A stretch of DNA of 15,814 bases from Bacillota bacterium (GCA_023429685.1 JAEZDF010000088.1:1-15814), one strand, 5' to 3'; positions 1 through 7,585 are shown, counted from the stretch's first letter. The notes: generated from the sequence alone by a model not told the origin. Numbers and translations: made by a program.

Positions 1-99
1 TATTGCACACGCCAGAATGACAGCCAAAACACCGGTTGCAAAAGCCCTGCTGTTAATATATTGGCCTACCGCAAGGATGCTTCGCTTGATAAAAATCAT
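1..99 (-). CDS. N-terminal fragment of an unidentified membrane or exported protein
   Basis: An ATG at 97-99 on the minus strand opens a frame that stays open to the window edge (33 codons). It is preceded by AAAGGAG with 7 bases between, a good ribosome binding site. The visible peptide starts MIFIKRSILAVGQYINSR and continues into a hydrophobic run (about residues 20-33). This suits a signal peptide or first membrane segment with a positively charged N-terminus. The rest of the gene lies outside the window. I do not recognise the family and the fragment is too short for assignment. It runs in the same direction as the trp operon but is separated from it by about 550 bases. Confidence 0.5.
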   Translation of the reverse strand, partial: MIFIKRSILAVGQYINSRAFATGVLAVILACAI

Positions 100-258
100 T
101 CAACCGCTCCTTTAAGAATCACTCCTGTTTAATCAATCTATATTTACAACGCCGCGAATTTTCGGTCCGCGGACATTTGGCATTTCAAATTATATAAGTT
201 GGAAATACCGATTGTCAAATTTCAAAAAGGAGGTGAGCGTTAAGCAAAAGGGCATACA

Positions 259-425
259 ATGGCTCGAATTAACCCAGATTATAGCAATGTCCGCACGAAC
301 GGATTGATACGTTTATTAAAAATCGGCGAAACGGATGGGTAAAACTTAGTCAAAATAAACAAACTTCATTTGATGTCATGTTGCACAACTGGCAAAAAAC
401 AATCCAATATTTATCTAGGCAATAG
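259..425 (+). pseudogene. Small ORF of about 55 codons broken by one frameshift
   Basis: Reading from ATG 259 gives MARINPDYSNVR and then goes out of frame, ending at a TAA near 340. A second frame picks up at about 294-300 with ERIDTFIKNRRNGWVK and continues protein-like to a TAG at 423-425, ending in WQKTIQYLSRQ. Restoring one base near 295 would join the two into one reading frame of about 55 residues, basic and rich in aromatic residues. A weak ribosome binding site (AAAAGGG) lies 7 bases before the ATG. The composition is AT-rich compared with the trp genes. I do not recognise the family. It could be a decayed gene, a sequencing error in a live small gene, or chance. Confidence 0.35.
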
Positions 426-589
426 TTACAATTTCATGATTATGGGATTGAAAAAGCAGGAATTGTGCGCTATATATTACCAGCGCGATTGGAAATTATC
501 CTTGCAAAATTCGCCCGTAATCAGTTCATAAACCCTTGACGAAATGCTGAATTTCTTCTTTTTGTGTCCGCCGAGGGGCATGCGCCAAC

Positions 590-616
590 AAAAAATACCC
601 TCTCGCGCAGGCGGTA
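590..616 (-). terminator. Weak candidate terminator after aroF
   Basis: On the minus strand, about 36 bases past the aroF stop, a run of six T (590-595) follows a short imperfect hairpin whose outer arms are TACC and GGTA (596-616). The stem is poor, so this is only a candidate for the end of the trp operon transcript. Confidence 0.25.
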
Positions 617-651
617 CACAGGTTCGTCATATTAAACAAATGGGGGGAGTG

Positions 652-1668
652 TCAGCCGAGCTGCTTGCCCTCGAACACCGCGCGGCGCAAAAGGTCGTCC
701 ATCAGCTCCTTAAACTGCGCAAGGTCGAGCGACTGCGCGCCGTCCGAAAGCGCGTGCGCGGGGTCGTTGTGTGCCTCTATCATCAGCCCGTCCGCACCCA
801 CGGCAATCGCCGCGCGAGAGAGTGCAGGCACCAGGCTGCGCAACCCCGCCGCATGGCTGGGGTCGATGATAACGGGCAGGTGGCTTTTTTGCTTGAGTAG
901 CGGAATAGCGGAGATATCAAGCGTGTTGCGGGTGGCGGTCTCAAAGGTGCGGATGCCGCGCTCGCACAGCACCACATTCGGGTTGCCCTCAGACACGATG
1001 TACTCCGCACTCATCAAAAACTCCTCGATGGTGCTAGAAAAACCGCGCTTGAGCAGCACCGGCTTGCCGCACCGCCCAAGCTCACGCAAGAGGTCGAAGT
1101 TTTGCATATTGCGCGCGCCCACCTGGATGATGTCAATTTCCTCAAACAGGGGCAGCTGGGTCTGGTTCATAATCTCGGTGACAATAGGCAGCCCCGTTTC
1201 GCGCTTTGCCGCCAGCAGCAGGCGGATGCCCTCGTCGTGCAGCCCGCGAAACGCATAGGGTGAGGTACGCGGCTTGAATGCGCCGCCCCGCAAAAAGGTT
1301 GCCCCCGCTGCCTTAACCGAGCGGGCAACCTCGATAATCTGCTCCTCGCTCTCTACCGAACAGGGACCCGCCATTACGTGAAAGTGCCCCTCGCCAAGCA
1401 TCAGCCCGTTTATATTAATATAGGTAGGGTCGGGGTGCACGGTGCGGTTGACCGCCTTGTATGGCTCGGTAACCCGCTTGCCGTACTGCACAACCTCGCA
1501 GGTCTGCACCACGTGGTCGATGTCCACCGACGCGGTGTTGCCGATCAGGCACACCACCGTGTGCTCGGTGCCGGTGCTCAAAAAGGTGCTAAGACCCTGC
1601 CCTTCGATGCGCGCGACAAACGCGGAGATCTGTTCCTTTGTGGCGTAGGGCTTTAAAACAAAAACCAT
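652..1668 (-). CDS. aroF: 3-deoxy-7-phosphoheptulonate (DAHP) synthase, type I-beta
   Basis: Cytoplasmic enzyme condensing phosphoenolpyruvate with erythrose 4-phosphate, the first step of the shikimate pathway. The 338-residue protein has an N-terminal ferredoxin-like regulatory domain (about 1-70) and then the TIM barrel. Visible active-site motifs are AGPCSVE (100-106), KPRTSPY (132-138), IQVGARNMQNF (181-191), LLKRG (205-209), DPSHAAG (269-275) and EAHNDP (298-303). The N-terminal domain plus barrel is the arrangement of the Thermotoga-like I-beta class, where it mediates feedback inhibition; which aromatic compound acts here cannot be read from sequence. I chose the ATG at 1668 because AGAAGG lies 8 bases upstream and the family begins with MxxVLKPxAT; a longer frame to 1740 has no such support and enters repeat DNA. 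It is the last gene of the trp operon, after a repeat-filled 363-base spacer, so expression under tryptophan control is likely. Confidence 0.95.
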   Translation of the reverse strand: MVFVLKPYATKEQISAFVARIEGQGLSTFLSTGTEHTVVCLIGNTASVDIDHVVQTCEVVQYGKRVTEPYKAVNRTVHPDPTYININGLMLGEGHFHVMAGPCSVESEEQIIEVARSVKAAGATFLRGGAFKPRTSPYAFRGLHDEGIRLLLAAKRETGLPIVTEIMNQTQLPLFEEIDIIQVGARNMQNFDLLRELGRCGKPVLLKRGFSSTIEEFLMSAEYIVSEGNPNVVLCERGIRTFETATRNTLDISAIPLLKQKSHLPVIIDPSHAAGLRSLVPALSRAAIAVGADGLMIEAHNDPAHALSDGAQSLDLAQFKELMDDLLRRAVFEGKQLG

Positions 1669-1735
1669 ATGGCGAACCTTCTTTCGGTGTGTTATTGAGG
1701 AATGCGAGGTTGGGGGAATCACCAACCGTCGAATC

Positions 1736-1780
1736 GCCAACCACGGTTGGCGTTAGGTATTAGAAAAACCTTCGGTTTTT
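1736..1780 (-). repeat. Composite hairpin pair (family C then B, CCAACC variant)
   Basis: Read on the minus strand, a hairpin with arms AAAAACC and GGTTTTT around GAA (1764-1780) is followed by one with arms GCCAACC and GGTTGGC (1736-1751). The order and the flanks (AGAGCC before, TAACGCC and CGATTC around) match 4942-4991 on the plus strand, where the second hairpin has arms GCCAAGC and GCTTGGC. The arm differences compensate each other. Confidence 0.7.
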
Positions 1781-1833
1781 GGCTCTATCCTAGCCTTACA
1801 TTACGATGACCTTCGGTTTTGGACACAAACTCA

Positions 1834-1871
1834 GCCCAATCGTATGGGCGAATCGCCAACCGTTGGTTGGC
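1834..1871 (-). repeat. Two adjacent small palindromes, second copy of family B (CCAACC variant)
   Basis: GCCCA...TGGGC (1834-1849) lies next to a hairpin with arms GCCAACC and GGTTGGC around GTT (1855-1871). On the minus strand the second is flanked by GGTAAT and CGATTCGC, like the other family B copies. Confidence 0.6.
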
Positions 1872-1914
1872 ATTACCGGTCGTCCGCAGGGGAAGTTGTC
1901 AGCCTACTTTGCAT

Positions 1915-1938
1915 CGGACGCGCAATGCGCGCCCCTAC
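1915..1938 (-). repeat. GTAGGG-edged palindrome, word A1
   Basis: On the minus strand: GTAGG, then a hairpin of about 8 pairs (one G-T) with arms GGGCGCGC-type and GCGCGTCC around ATT, then G. An identical 24-base copy is at 7838-7861 on the plus strand. Confidence 0.8.
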
Positions 1939-1953
1939 TATTTTGGCGGAAAT

Positions 1954-1980
1954 CGGTGCGTCGGGGACGCCGCACCCTAC
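1954..1980 (-). repeat. GTAGGG-edged palindrome, word A4
   Basis: On the minus strand GTAGGG begins a 27-base element. GGT pairs with ACC and GCGTC with GACGC around CCC, with a three-base bulge in the left arm. It has the same edge as A1-A3 but a different word. It lies 16 bases from A1. Confidence 0.65.
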
Positions 1981-2031
1981 AAATTGATTTTCTGGTTTTG
2001 CTTACAAAGAACATCCATTACAGATAAAACA

Positions 2032-2802
2032 CTACACAATCGCCTGCTTCATTTGCCTAACATACTCCGCCACCACAGGCACACTGTCCTTGCCGTGCTG
2101 AGCGACCAGCTTTACAATCGCGCTGCCGACGATAACGCCGTCCGCCTTTGCAGCAATCGTCCTTGCCTGCGCGGGGGTGGAGATGCCAAAGCCCACGGCG
2201 CAGGGGATGTGGGTCGCACCGCGCACCAGCGAAACCATCTCGCCGATGTCGGTGGTAATCTCGCTGCGCACCCCCGTCACGCCCAGAGAGGAGACGCAGT
2301 ACACAAAGCCCTGTGCCTCTCCCGCGATGGTGGTGATTCTGTCCTTGGAGGTGGGGGCAATCAGCGAGACGAGCGCCACGCCGTGGGTGTTTGCGTAGGG
2401 GGAAAGCTCGGTCTTTTCCTCAAACGGCAGGTCGGGCACGATTACGGCGTCGATGCCGCTTAAAGCGCAGTTTGCAAAAAAACGGTCAGAGCCGTACACA
2501 AAGATGGGGTTTATGTAGGTCATCAGCGCAAGCGCGACATCGGTCTTTTTGCGCAGGCGAGCGACCATCTCAAAGATGCCGTCGGTGGTCGTGCCCGCCG
2601 CAAGGGCGCGCTCGTCCGCCTGCTGGATGACCAGTCCCTCCGCCACGGGGTCGGAGAACGGGATGCCAAGCTCGATGAGATCCGCACCCTCCTCTGCCAT
2701 GGCAAGCACCAGTTGCTCGGTCGTTTCAAGGCAGGGGTCGCCCGCTGTGACAAACGGGATAAACGCCTTGCCGCGGAAGAACGCACGCTCAATCCTATTC
2801 AT
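2032..2802 (-). CDS. trpA: Tryptophan synthase alpha chain
   Basis: Cleaves indole-3-glycerol phosphate to indole and glyceraldehyde 3-phosphate; works as an alpha-beta-beta-alpha complex with TrpB. The protein is 256 residues, a normal length, and starts MNRIERAF with the family motifs FVTAGDP (17-23) and IELGIPFSDP (43-52). The catalytic glutamate (E49 of the Salmonella enzyme) is E44. The position equal to the catalytic Asp60 is a glutamate, E55, in PVAEGL, a conservative change worth noting. Start choice: the ATG at 2800-2802 has AAGGGGG upstream inside the end of trpB. A longer frame further upstream only shadows trpB. The gene overlaps trpB by 8 bases, so translational coupling is likely, as usual for partners made in equal amounts. 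Confidence 0.97.
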   Translation of the reverse strand: MNRIERAFFRGKAFIPFVTAGDPCLETTEQLVLAMAEEGADLIELGIPFSDPVAEGLVIQQADERALAAGTTTDGIFEMVARLRKKTDVALALMTYINPIFVYGSDRFFANCALSGIDAVIVPDLPFEEKTELSPYANTHGVALVSLIAPTSKDRITTIAGEAQGFVYCVSSLGVTGVRSEITTDIGEMVSLVRGATHIPCAVGFGISTPAQARTIAAKADGVIVGSAIVKLVAQHGKDSVPVVAEYVRQMKQAIV

Positions 2803-3985
2803 GGAGATTGACCCCCTTATACCGCGCGATTGCCGCAACGTCCTTGTCGCCCCGCCCCGATAGGTTGATGACGAGAACCTTGTCTTTGCTAAGCGTGGGT
2901 GCGTACTGCATCGCGTAGGCGATGGCATGGGCACTTTCCACCGCCGGGATAATGCCCTCGGTGCGGGAGAGATACTCAAATGCGCGCACCGCCTCGTTAT
3001 CGGTAATCGGCACATACCGCGCGCGGCGGGTATCGTGCAGATACGCGTGCTCGGGTCCGATGCCCGGGTAATCAAGCCCCGCCGAGATCGAGTACACCGG
3101 CGCGATCTGCCCGTACTCGTCCTGGCAGAAATACGACTTCATGCCGTGAAAGATACCAAGGCTGCCGTTTGCGATGGTGGCGGCGTTTTCGGGGTGGTTT
3201 ACGCCTAGCCCCGCCGCCTCGCAGCCCACAAGCTCCACCGAAGCATCGCCCAAAAAGTCATAAAACAGTCCCATCGCGTTGGAGCCGCCGCCCACACATG
3301 CAAGCAGCGCGTCGGGCAGCTTACCCTCACGCTCGAGCATCTGCGCGCGTACCTCCTTGCCGATGACCGACTGAAAGTCGCGCACGATGGTGGGGAACGG
3401 GTGGGGTCCCATCACCGAGCCCATCACGTAATGGGTGTCGTCAATGCGTGAGGTCCATTCGCGAAATGCCCCGTTCACCGCGTCCTTGAGCGTCATGGTG
3501 CCGCTGGTTACGGGGTGTACCACAGCACCCAGTAGCTCCATGCGAAACACGTTTAGCGCCTGCCGCTCGGTGTCCTCCTTGCCCATAAAGATCTCGCAGC
3601 TAAGCCCCATCAATGCGGCGGCGGTTGCAGTGGCAACGCCGTGTTGCCCCGCGCCCGTTTCGGCAATCACGCGGGTTTTGCCCATGCGCTTAGCCAGCAG
3701 CACCTGCCCGAGCACGTTGTTAATCTTGTGCGAGCCGGTGTGGTTTAAGTCCTCGCGCTTTAGGTAGATCTTTGCCCCGCCAAGCTCTTGCGTCATGCGC
3801 TTTGCGTAGTACAGCAGGCTAGGTCTGCCGGTGTACTCGCAAAACAATGCGCTTAGCTCCGCGCAGAAGTCGGGGTCGTTTTTGTAGTAGGTATACGCCT
3901 GTTCCAGCTCTATGACGGCGTTCATCAGCGTCTCGGGAATATACTGCCCGCCGTGGTCGCCAAAGCGTCCGCTTTTCATCCTCAT
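2795..3985 (-). CDS. trpB: Tryptophan synthase beta chain
   Basis: Pyridoxal phosphate enzyme joining indole and L-serine to make tryptophan; receives indole through the tunnel from TrpA. The 396-residue protein shows the start FGDHGGQYIPETLM, the cofactor lysine K87 in HTGSHKINN (82-90), ETGAGQHG (109-116) and the phosphate-binding GGGSNAMG (232-239). These are the marks of the common TrpB1 type rather than the TrpB2 variant. The ribosome binding site AAGGATAGGG precedes the ATG at 3983-3985. It lies 24 bases after trpF and overlaps trpA by 8 bases. Confidence 0.98.
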   Translation of the reverse strand: MRMKSGRFGDHGGQYIPETLMNAVIELEQAYTYYKNDPDFCAELSALFCEYTGRPSLLYYAKRMTQELGGAKIYLKREDLNHTGSHKINNVLGQVLLAKRMGKTRVIAETGAGQHGVATATAAALMGLSCEIFMGKEDTERQALNVFRMELLGAVVHPVTSGTMTLKDAVNGAFREWTSRIDDTHYVMGSVMGPHPFPTIVRDFQSVIGKEVRAQMLEREGKLPDALLACVGGGSNAMGLFYDFLGDASVELVGCEAAGLGVNHPENAATIANGSLGIFHGMKSYFCQDEYGQIAPVYSISAGLDYPGIGPEHAYLHDTRRARYVPITDNEAVRAFEYLSRTEGIIPAVESAHAIAYAMQYAPTLSKDKVLVINLSGRGDKDVAAIARYKGVNLHE

Positions 3986-4009
3986 CCCTATCCTTTCATG
4001 CCCACATAA

Positions 4010-4630
4010 TTATTTAATCAAAGCCCCGCAGCTCTTTACCAGCCTTGTCAGCTCCACCATCTTTTGTGCGTCCTTGCTGCCGTCCGTCTCAATGCCTGAG
4101 CTGACGTCCAGCGCATACGGGTTTGCGCGCATTGCCTGCACCAGGTTGTGGGCACTGATGCCGCCCGCCAAAAAGAACGGCTTGTTAAGCGGCGGGATAA
4201 GCCCGTGATGAAACGACTTGCCGCTTCCGCCCATCTGCCCCTGTACATAGGTGTCCAGTAGCAAAAAGTCACTGAGTAGCGTTTGCGCCTTTAGAATATC
4301 GCGCTTTTCACTCACCCGCACCGCCTTGATGATGGGGCAGGGGCAAATACTGCGCAGGGCGCTGAGGTACGCGGCATCCTCATCACCGTGAAGCTGGGCA
4401 AAATCGATAATCCCCTCGTCGTACAAGGCGGCAATCTCCTCCACCGAAGCGTTCACAAACACCCCCACTGCCTGAATGCGCGAATCAAGCAGGGTGCGCA
4501 GCTCATATGCACGGCGGGGGGTAACCTGCCTGCGGCTGTTGGCAAACACAAAGCCGATGTAGTCGGGCAGACAGTCGTTTGCGGCTAAGATGTCCTGGCT
4601 TCGTGTCAGCCCGCACAGCTTAATCTTCAT
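4010..4630 (-). CDS. trpF: Phosphoribosylanthranilate isomerase
   Basis: Isomerises N-(5-phosphoribosyl)anthranilate to the carboxyphenylamino-deoxyribulose phosphate used by TrpC. It is a stand-alone 206-residue TIM barrel, a normal size for the unfused enzyme. The general base cysteine is C6 in KLCGLTR and the general acid aspartate is D126 in LLLDTY, matching the known Thermotoga residues Cys7 and Asp126. FAQLHGDE (77-84), GGSGKSF (134-140), LAGGIS (154-159) and DVSSGIE (175-181) are the other family motifs. A good AGGAGG lies before the ATG at 4628-4630. Upstream of it in the operon comes a repeat-filled gap of 347 bases; downstream trpB follows after 24 bases. Confidence 0.96.
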   Translation of the reverse strand: MKIKLCGLTRSQDILAANDCLPDYIGFVFANSRRQVTPRRAYELRTLLDSRIQAVGVFVNASVEEIAALYDEGIIDFAQLHGDEDAAYLSALRSICPCPIIKAVRVSEKRDILKAQTLLSDFLLLDTYVQGQMGGSGKSFHHGLIPPLNKPFFLAGGISAHNLVQAMRANPYALDVSSGIETDGSKDAQKMVELTRLVKSCGALIK

Positions 4631-4786
4631 ATTGTAAGCCTCCTGAAAGAAAGATAGGTGATGCTATCTTTAAAAACGCTGCTCGACCGCTGCGATTGAT
4701 TGCACAACAATCATTTGCATACCTGTTTATAATTGGTTAGGGACGGAGCGACGAGTAAGGCGCGGAAAACCGTAGGGCAGCGATTT

Positions 4787-4811
4787 GTAGGGAACGGTCT
4801 TGACCGTTCCG
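4787..4811 (+). repeat. GTAGGG-edged palindrome, word A3
   Basis: GTAG is followed by the arms GGAACGGTC and GACCGTTCC (9 perfect pairs, two bases between) and a final G. The 25 bases are identical to 7703-7727, and the next bases (ATTG) also match. Confidence 0.85.
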
Positions 4812-4863
4812 ATTGACTGCACAATAATTGATTGATATGCCTGTTTTGGTTGGCTATGTGATG

Positions 4864-4887
4864 CGGGCGATTGCTAATCGCCCCTAC
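4864..4887 (-). repeat. GTAGGG-edged palindrome, word A2
   Basis: On the minus strand GTAGG is followed by arms GGCGATT and AATCGCC (within an 8-pair stem) around AGC. It is identical to 7939-7962, and the match extends outward: GATGC on one side and GG.TGGTTTAGA on the other. Confidence 0.85.
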
Positions 4888-4947
4888 GGATGGTTTAGAG
4901 AGAGCGAAAAACCGAAGGCGTTTCTAACGCAAGACTAGAATAGAGCC

Positions 4948-4987
4948 AAAAACCGAAGGTTTTTTTAACGCCAAGCTTTAGCTTGGC
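4948..4987 (+). repeat. Composite hairpin pair (families C and B) overlapping the trpC end
   Basis: A hairpin with arms AAAAACC and GGTTTTT around GAA (4948-4964) precedes one with arms GCCAAGC and GCTTGGC around TTTA (4970-4987). The second overlaps the last codons and the TAA stop of trpC (4978-4980). Both hairpins recur in the other trp spacers with paired changes in the arms. Confidence 0.75.
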
Positions 4988-5775
4988 GATTCTCCGCGCA
5001 GCGCGGCGAGGGCGGCGCGTTTATCGGGGGCGCGCATTAGCGTTTCGCCCACCAAAACGGCGTGTACGCCGATTTTTTTCAGAAAAGACACGTCTCTGGC
5101 GGTGGTAATCCCGCTTTCGGATACAAACAGCACATCCTTTGGGATAAACGGGCGTAGGCGCAGCGATGCCTCTAAATTCACCTTAAAGGTTTTGAGGTTG
5201 CGGTTGTTTACGCCGATGATGCGAGCACCTGCAGAAAGTGCGCTGCGCACCTCGGCGGCGGTGTGAGTCTCGACCAGCGCGCACAGCCCTAAGCTGTCGC
5301 TTACGGCAAGAAAGCGGCGCAGGGTGTCGGTATCCAGCAGCGCACAGATGAGCAGCACCGCGTCGGCACCCAGTGTCTTCGCTTCGTAGATCTGGTATTC
5401 GTCTATCGTAAAATCCTTGCGCAGCAGGGGCAGCTTAACCTCACGGCGAATCTCCGAAAGGTAGCGCGCCTCGCCCTTAAAAAAATCCGGCTCGGTCAAC
5501 ACCGAGATTGCCGCCGCTCCCGCCTGCTCGTACTCTCTGGCGATGGCAAGGTAGGGAAAGTCTTCGGCAATTACCCCTTTGGAGGGAGACGCCTTCTTGA
5601 CCTCGCAGATAAATGCGGGCGCACCCTGCTTGGCTGCGCTGCGAAGCGCCTTTTCAAACGCAAAGTCGCCCATGGGCAGTGCCCTTGCCTGTATGCGCAT
5701 GGCGGCGTGGGTTACCCTATTCTTTTGCTCCAGCACCCGCTTGCGGGTTGCCTCGGCGATGGTGTCAAGAATCAT
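4978..5775 (-). CDS. trpC: Indole-3-glycerol phosphate synthase
   Basis: Closes the indole ring with loss of CO2 and water. The protein has 265 residues, a TIM barrel with the N-terminal extension of the family. Motifs: CEVKKASPSKG (57-67) with the catalytic Glu and Lys, LTEPDFFKG (93-101), LLRKDF (117-122) with the catalytic lysine, then GVNNRNL and SESGI. AAGGAGG lies about 8 bases before the ATG at 5773-5775. The last residues, ESPS, and the TAA stop are encoded by a palindromic repeat that recurs elsewhere in the window, so the natural C-terminus may have been replaced by repeat sequence. It follows trpD after 47 bases. Confidence 0.97.
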   Translation of the reverse strand: MILDTIAEATRKRVLEQKNRVTHAAMRIQARALPMGDFAFEKALRSAAKQGAPAFICEVKKASPSKGVIAEDFPYLAIAREYEQAGAAAISVLTEPDFFKGEARYLSEIRREVKLPLLRKDFTIDEYQIYEAKTLGADAVLLICALLDTDTLRRFLAVSDSLGLCALVETHTAAEVRSALSAGARIIGVNNRNLKTFKVNLEASLRLRPFIPKDVLFVSESGITTARDVSFLKKIGVHAVLVGETLMRAPDKRAALAALRGESPS

Positions 5776-5822
5776 GGCGTTGCCTCCTTATAGGGGTATT
5801 GCAAAAGTGAATAAGCGGGCTG

Positions 5823-6839
5823 TTACAGCGAGAACTCGCGGGTTGCCCACACATAGTCGTTTAGCTTGTCGCACACGACGCCGGTATCGAGCAAAAAGGA
5901 CGCGTAGTCTACCCCGCCCGCGATGGTCTCGGTCTTACCGTACAGGTACAGGCAGGCGGCGGCATTCAGCACTGCGGCGTCCCGCTTAGCCCCGCGGTCG
6001 CCCTGAACGATGTTGCGGATGATATCGGCGTTTTGCTTTGCGTCGCCGCCCGTTAAATCTGATGCGTCGCACAGCGTAAGACCGTACTCCTCGGGGTCGA
6101 TGATATAGTTGCGCAGGCGTTTGCCTGTAATCTCGCATGCGGTGGTTTTACCCGTCAGCGTAATCTCATCCATGCCGTCGTTGCCGTGTACCACAAGCCC
6201 GCGTGTTACATTAAGCCCCGCCAACACCTTGGCAAGTGGACGCACCAGTTCCTCGTCGTATACGCCCAGCAGCTGTCTGGTTGCGCGCGCGGGGTTTGCA
6301 AGTGGTCCTAAGATGTTAAAGATGCTGCGTGTGCCAAGCTCGCTGCGCACCGGCGCAACATGGCGCATGGCGGTGTGGTAAACGGGGGCAAACATAAAGC
6401 AAAAGCCTGTTTTCTTTAGTACCTGCGCATTCTGCTCGGGCGTGATGTCGATCTTAGCACCCAGCTCCTCGAGCACGTCGGCTGCGCCACATTTGCTGGA
6501 TACGTTGCGGTTGCCGTGCTTTGCCACAGGCACCCCCGCCGACGCAGCGATAAACGCCGCCGCGGTAGAGATGTTAAAGCTTAACGACCTGTCGCCGCCG
6601 GTACCCACGATATCCAGCACCTCGCCGTCGTGCTCTAACCGGGCGGCATGTGCGCGCATGACTGCGGCGCAAGCGGTAATCTCCTCTATCGTTTCCCCCT
6701 TCATGCGCATCGCCGTTAAAAACGCCGCAATCTGTGCGGGGGTTGCCTCCCCTTTCATGATTTCATCCATCACCGCACTTGTTATGTCGTAGGGAAGATT
6801 CTCCCGCTCAACGAGCAGGCTGAGGGTTTCTTTAATCAC
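5823..6839 (-). CDS. trpD: Anthranilate phosphoribosyltransferase
   Basis: Transfers phosphoribose from PRPP to anthranilate. From the chosen start the protein is 338 residues, the usual size. Motifs: the PRPP-binding GTGGD (79-83), NIST (89-92), KHGNR (107-111) and SSKCGAADVLEELG (114-127), all typical. The start is taken as the GTG at 6837-6839: its product begins MIKETLSLLVERENL, matching the family N-terminus, and AAGGA lies 11 bases upstream. The frame is open to 6932, but that extension is not family-like. There is no fusion to TrpG. The gap to trpG is 173 bases, AT-rich and without the palindromes seen in other spacers. Confidence 0.96.
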   Translation of the reverse strand: MIKETLSLLVERENLPYDITSAVMDEIMKGEATPAQIAAFLTAMRMKGETIEEITACAAVMRAHAARLEHDGEVLDIVGTGGDRSLSFNISTAAAFIAASAGVPVAKHGNRNVSSKCGAADVLEELGAKIDITPEQNAQVLKKTGFCFMFAPVYHTAMRHVAPVRSELGTRSIFNILGPLANPARATRQLLGVYDEELVRPLAKVLAGLNVTRGLVVHGNDGMDEITLTGKTTACEITGKRLRNYIIDPEEYGLTLCDASDLTGGDAKQNADIIRNIVQGDRGAKRDAAVLNAAACLYLYGKTETIAGGVDYASFLLDTGVVCDKLNDYVWATREFSL

Positions 6840-7012
6840 AGTATGACCAATCCTTTCGTTGTCGATTGTTCCGCGTTGAAATCCGCTGTGCGTGCTTGAA
6901 ACTGCCCTGTAAGCCCAAATAACGCACATCACGATTTATGCGTAATATACCTTATTGGCTTTATCGACCCTATACTGCAATAAATTTATGTATTATGAGG
7001 GGTATGTTTTGT

Positions 7013-7585
7013 CTAGGAGCGTATCGACAGAAAGTTTTTCATCATCTCAAGGCCGTTTGGCGTTAGTACCGATTCGGGATGAAACTGTAGCCCGAAGATC
7101 GGTTTTGTTCGGTGGGAAACCGCCATCACCTCGCCCAAGGCATCCCGTCCTGTTACGATAAGTTCGGGTGGCAGGGTGTCGTCCTTTGCAATGAGGGAAT
7201 GATACCGCGCCGCCTCGATGGTTTGGGGCAGCCCTGCAAAGATGGGGCAGGCGGTGTCTACCGTAATCATGCTTTTTTTGCCGTGCATCAGCTGTCGGGC
7301 GTGGGTAATGGTCGCCCCCATTACCTCGCAAATTGCCTGATGCCCGAGACACACGCCGAGGATGGGAAACTGCCCGCCCAAGGCTTCTATCACCTGCTCG
7401 CACACGCCCGCGTCCTTTGGGTAGCCGGGACCTGGAGAAAGGATGATGTGGTCGGGGGCAAGGGCGCGGATCTCTTCGGGGGTCATTGCGTCGTTGCGCA
7501 CCACGCGGATATCCTGTGTAATCTCCCCCGCAAGCTGAACCAGATTGTAGGTAAAGCTGTCGTAGTTGTCGATGATTAAAAGCAT
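7013..7585 (-). CDS. trpG: Anthranilate synthase component II (glutamine amidotransferase)
   Basis: Class I glutamine amidotransferase that supplies ammonia to TrpE. 190 residues, the full family length. The nucleophile is C79 in GVCLGHQ; the other triad members are H169 and E171 in FHPES. SPGPG (50-54) forms the oxyanion region. Such subunits are often shared with para-aminobenzoate synthase, but the place inside the trp operon supports the tryptophan role; no pabB is seen here. The ribosome binding site is modest (AAGGGTGTG, 7-9 bases before ATG 7583-7585). It follows trpE after an unusually long spacer of 490 bases made of palindromic repeats. Confidence 0.96.
   Translation of the reverse strand: MLLIIDNYDSFTYNLVQLAGEITQDIRVVRNDAMTPEEIRALAPDHIILSPGPGYPKDAGVCEQVIEALGGQFPILGVCLGHQAICEVMGATITHARQLMHGKKSMITVDTACPIFAGLPQTIEAARYHSLIAKDDTLPPELIVTGRDALGEVMAVSHRTKPIFGLQFHPESVLTPNGLEMMKNFLSIRS

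Larger units (their letters stand above)
100..651. other. Intergenic region downstream of aroF; no intact gene
   Basis: This stretch is more AT-rich than its surroundings. It holds one probable frameshifted small ORF (259-425), an isolated strong Shine-Dalgarno-like AAGGAGGTGA at about 227-236, and a weak terminator-like site near 590-616. I see no tRNA, rRNA or intact coding region in it. None of the palindromic repeats that fill the trp spacers occurs here. Confidence 0.5.
1669..2031. other. Repeat-filled spacer between trpA and aroF
   Basis: This 363-base gap has no credible gene. It holds two CCAACC/GGTTGG hairpins, one AAAAACC/GGTTTTT hairpin, a GCCCA/TGGGC palindrome and two GTAGGG-edged palindromes, listed separately. 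The ribosome binding site of aroF is at its left end. Confidence 0.7.
4631..4977. other. Repeat-filled spacer between trpC and trpF
   Basis: This 347-base gap has no gene. It contains palindromes A3 (4787-4811) and A2 (4864-4887), the composite hairpin pair (4948-4987), and decayed pieces (GGGACGGAGCG at about 4740, GTAGGG at 4772-4777). It also contains two diverged copies of a unit of about 48 bases (about 4693-4740 and 4811-4857) that start with CGATTGA.TGCACAA. The trpF ribosome binding site is at the left end. Confidence 0.7.

Noticed and set aside
1669..1740. N-terminal extension of aroF to an ATG at 1740
   Set aside because: The extension lacks family similarity, overlaps a palindromic repeat, and the start at 1668 has a good ribosome binding site.
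1806..2463. Open frames on the plus strand across the trpA-aroF spacer and trpA
   Set aside because: They read repeats and the antisense strand of a clear GC-rich gene, with no ribosome binding site or family resemblance.
2803..3075. N-terminal extension of trpA into trpB
   Set aside because: It reads trpB DNA in another frame; the start at 2802 has the canonical TrpA N-terminus and a ribosome binding site.
6840..6932. N-terminal extension of trpD
   Set aside because: The added residues are not TrpD-like and the GTG at 6839 gives the normal length.
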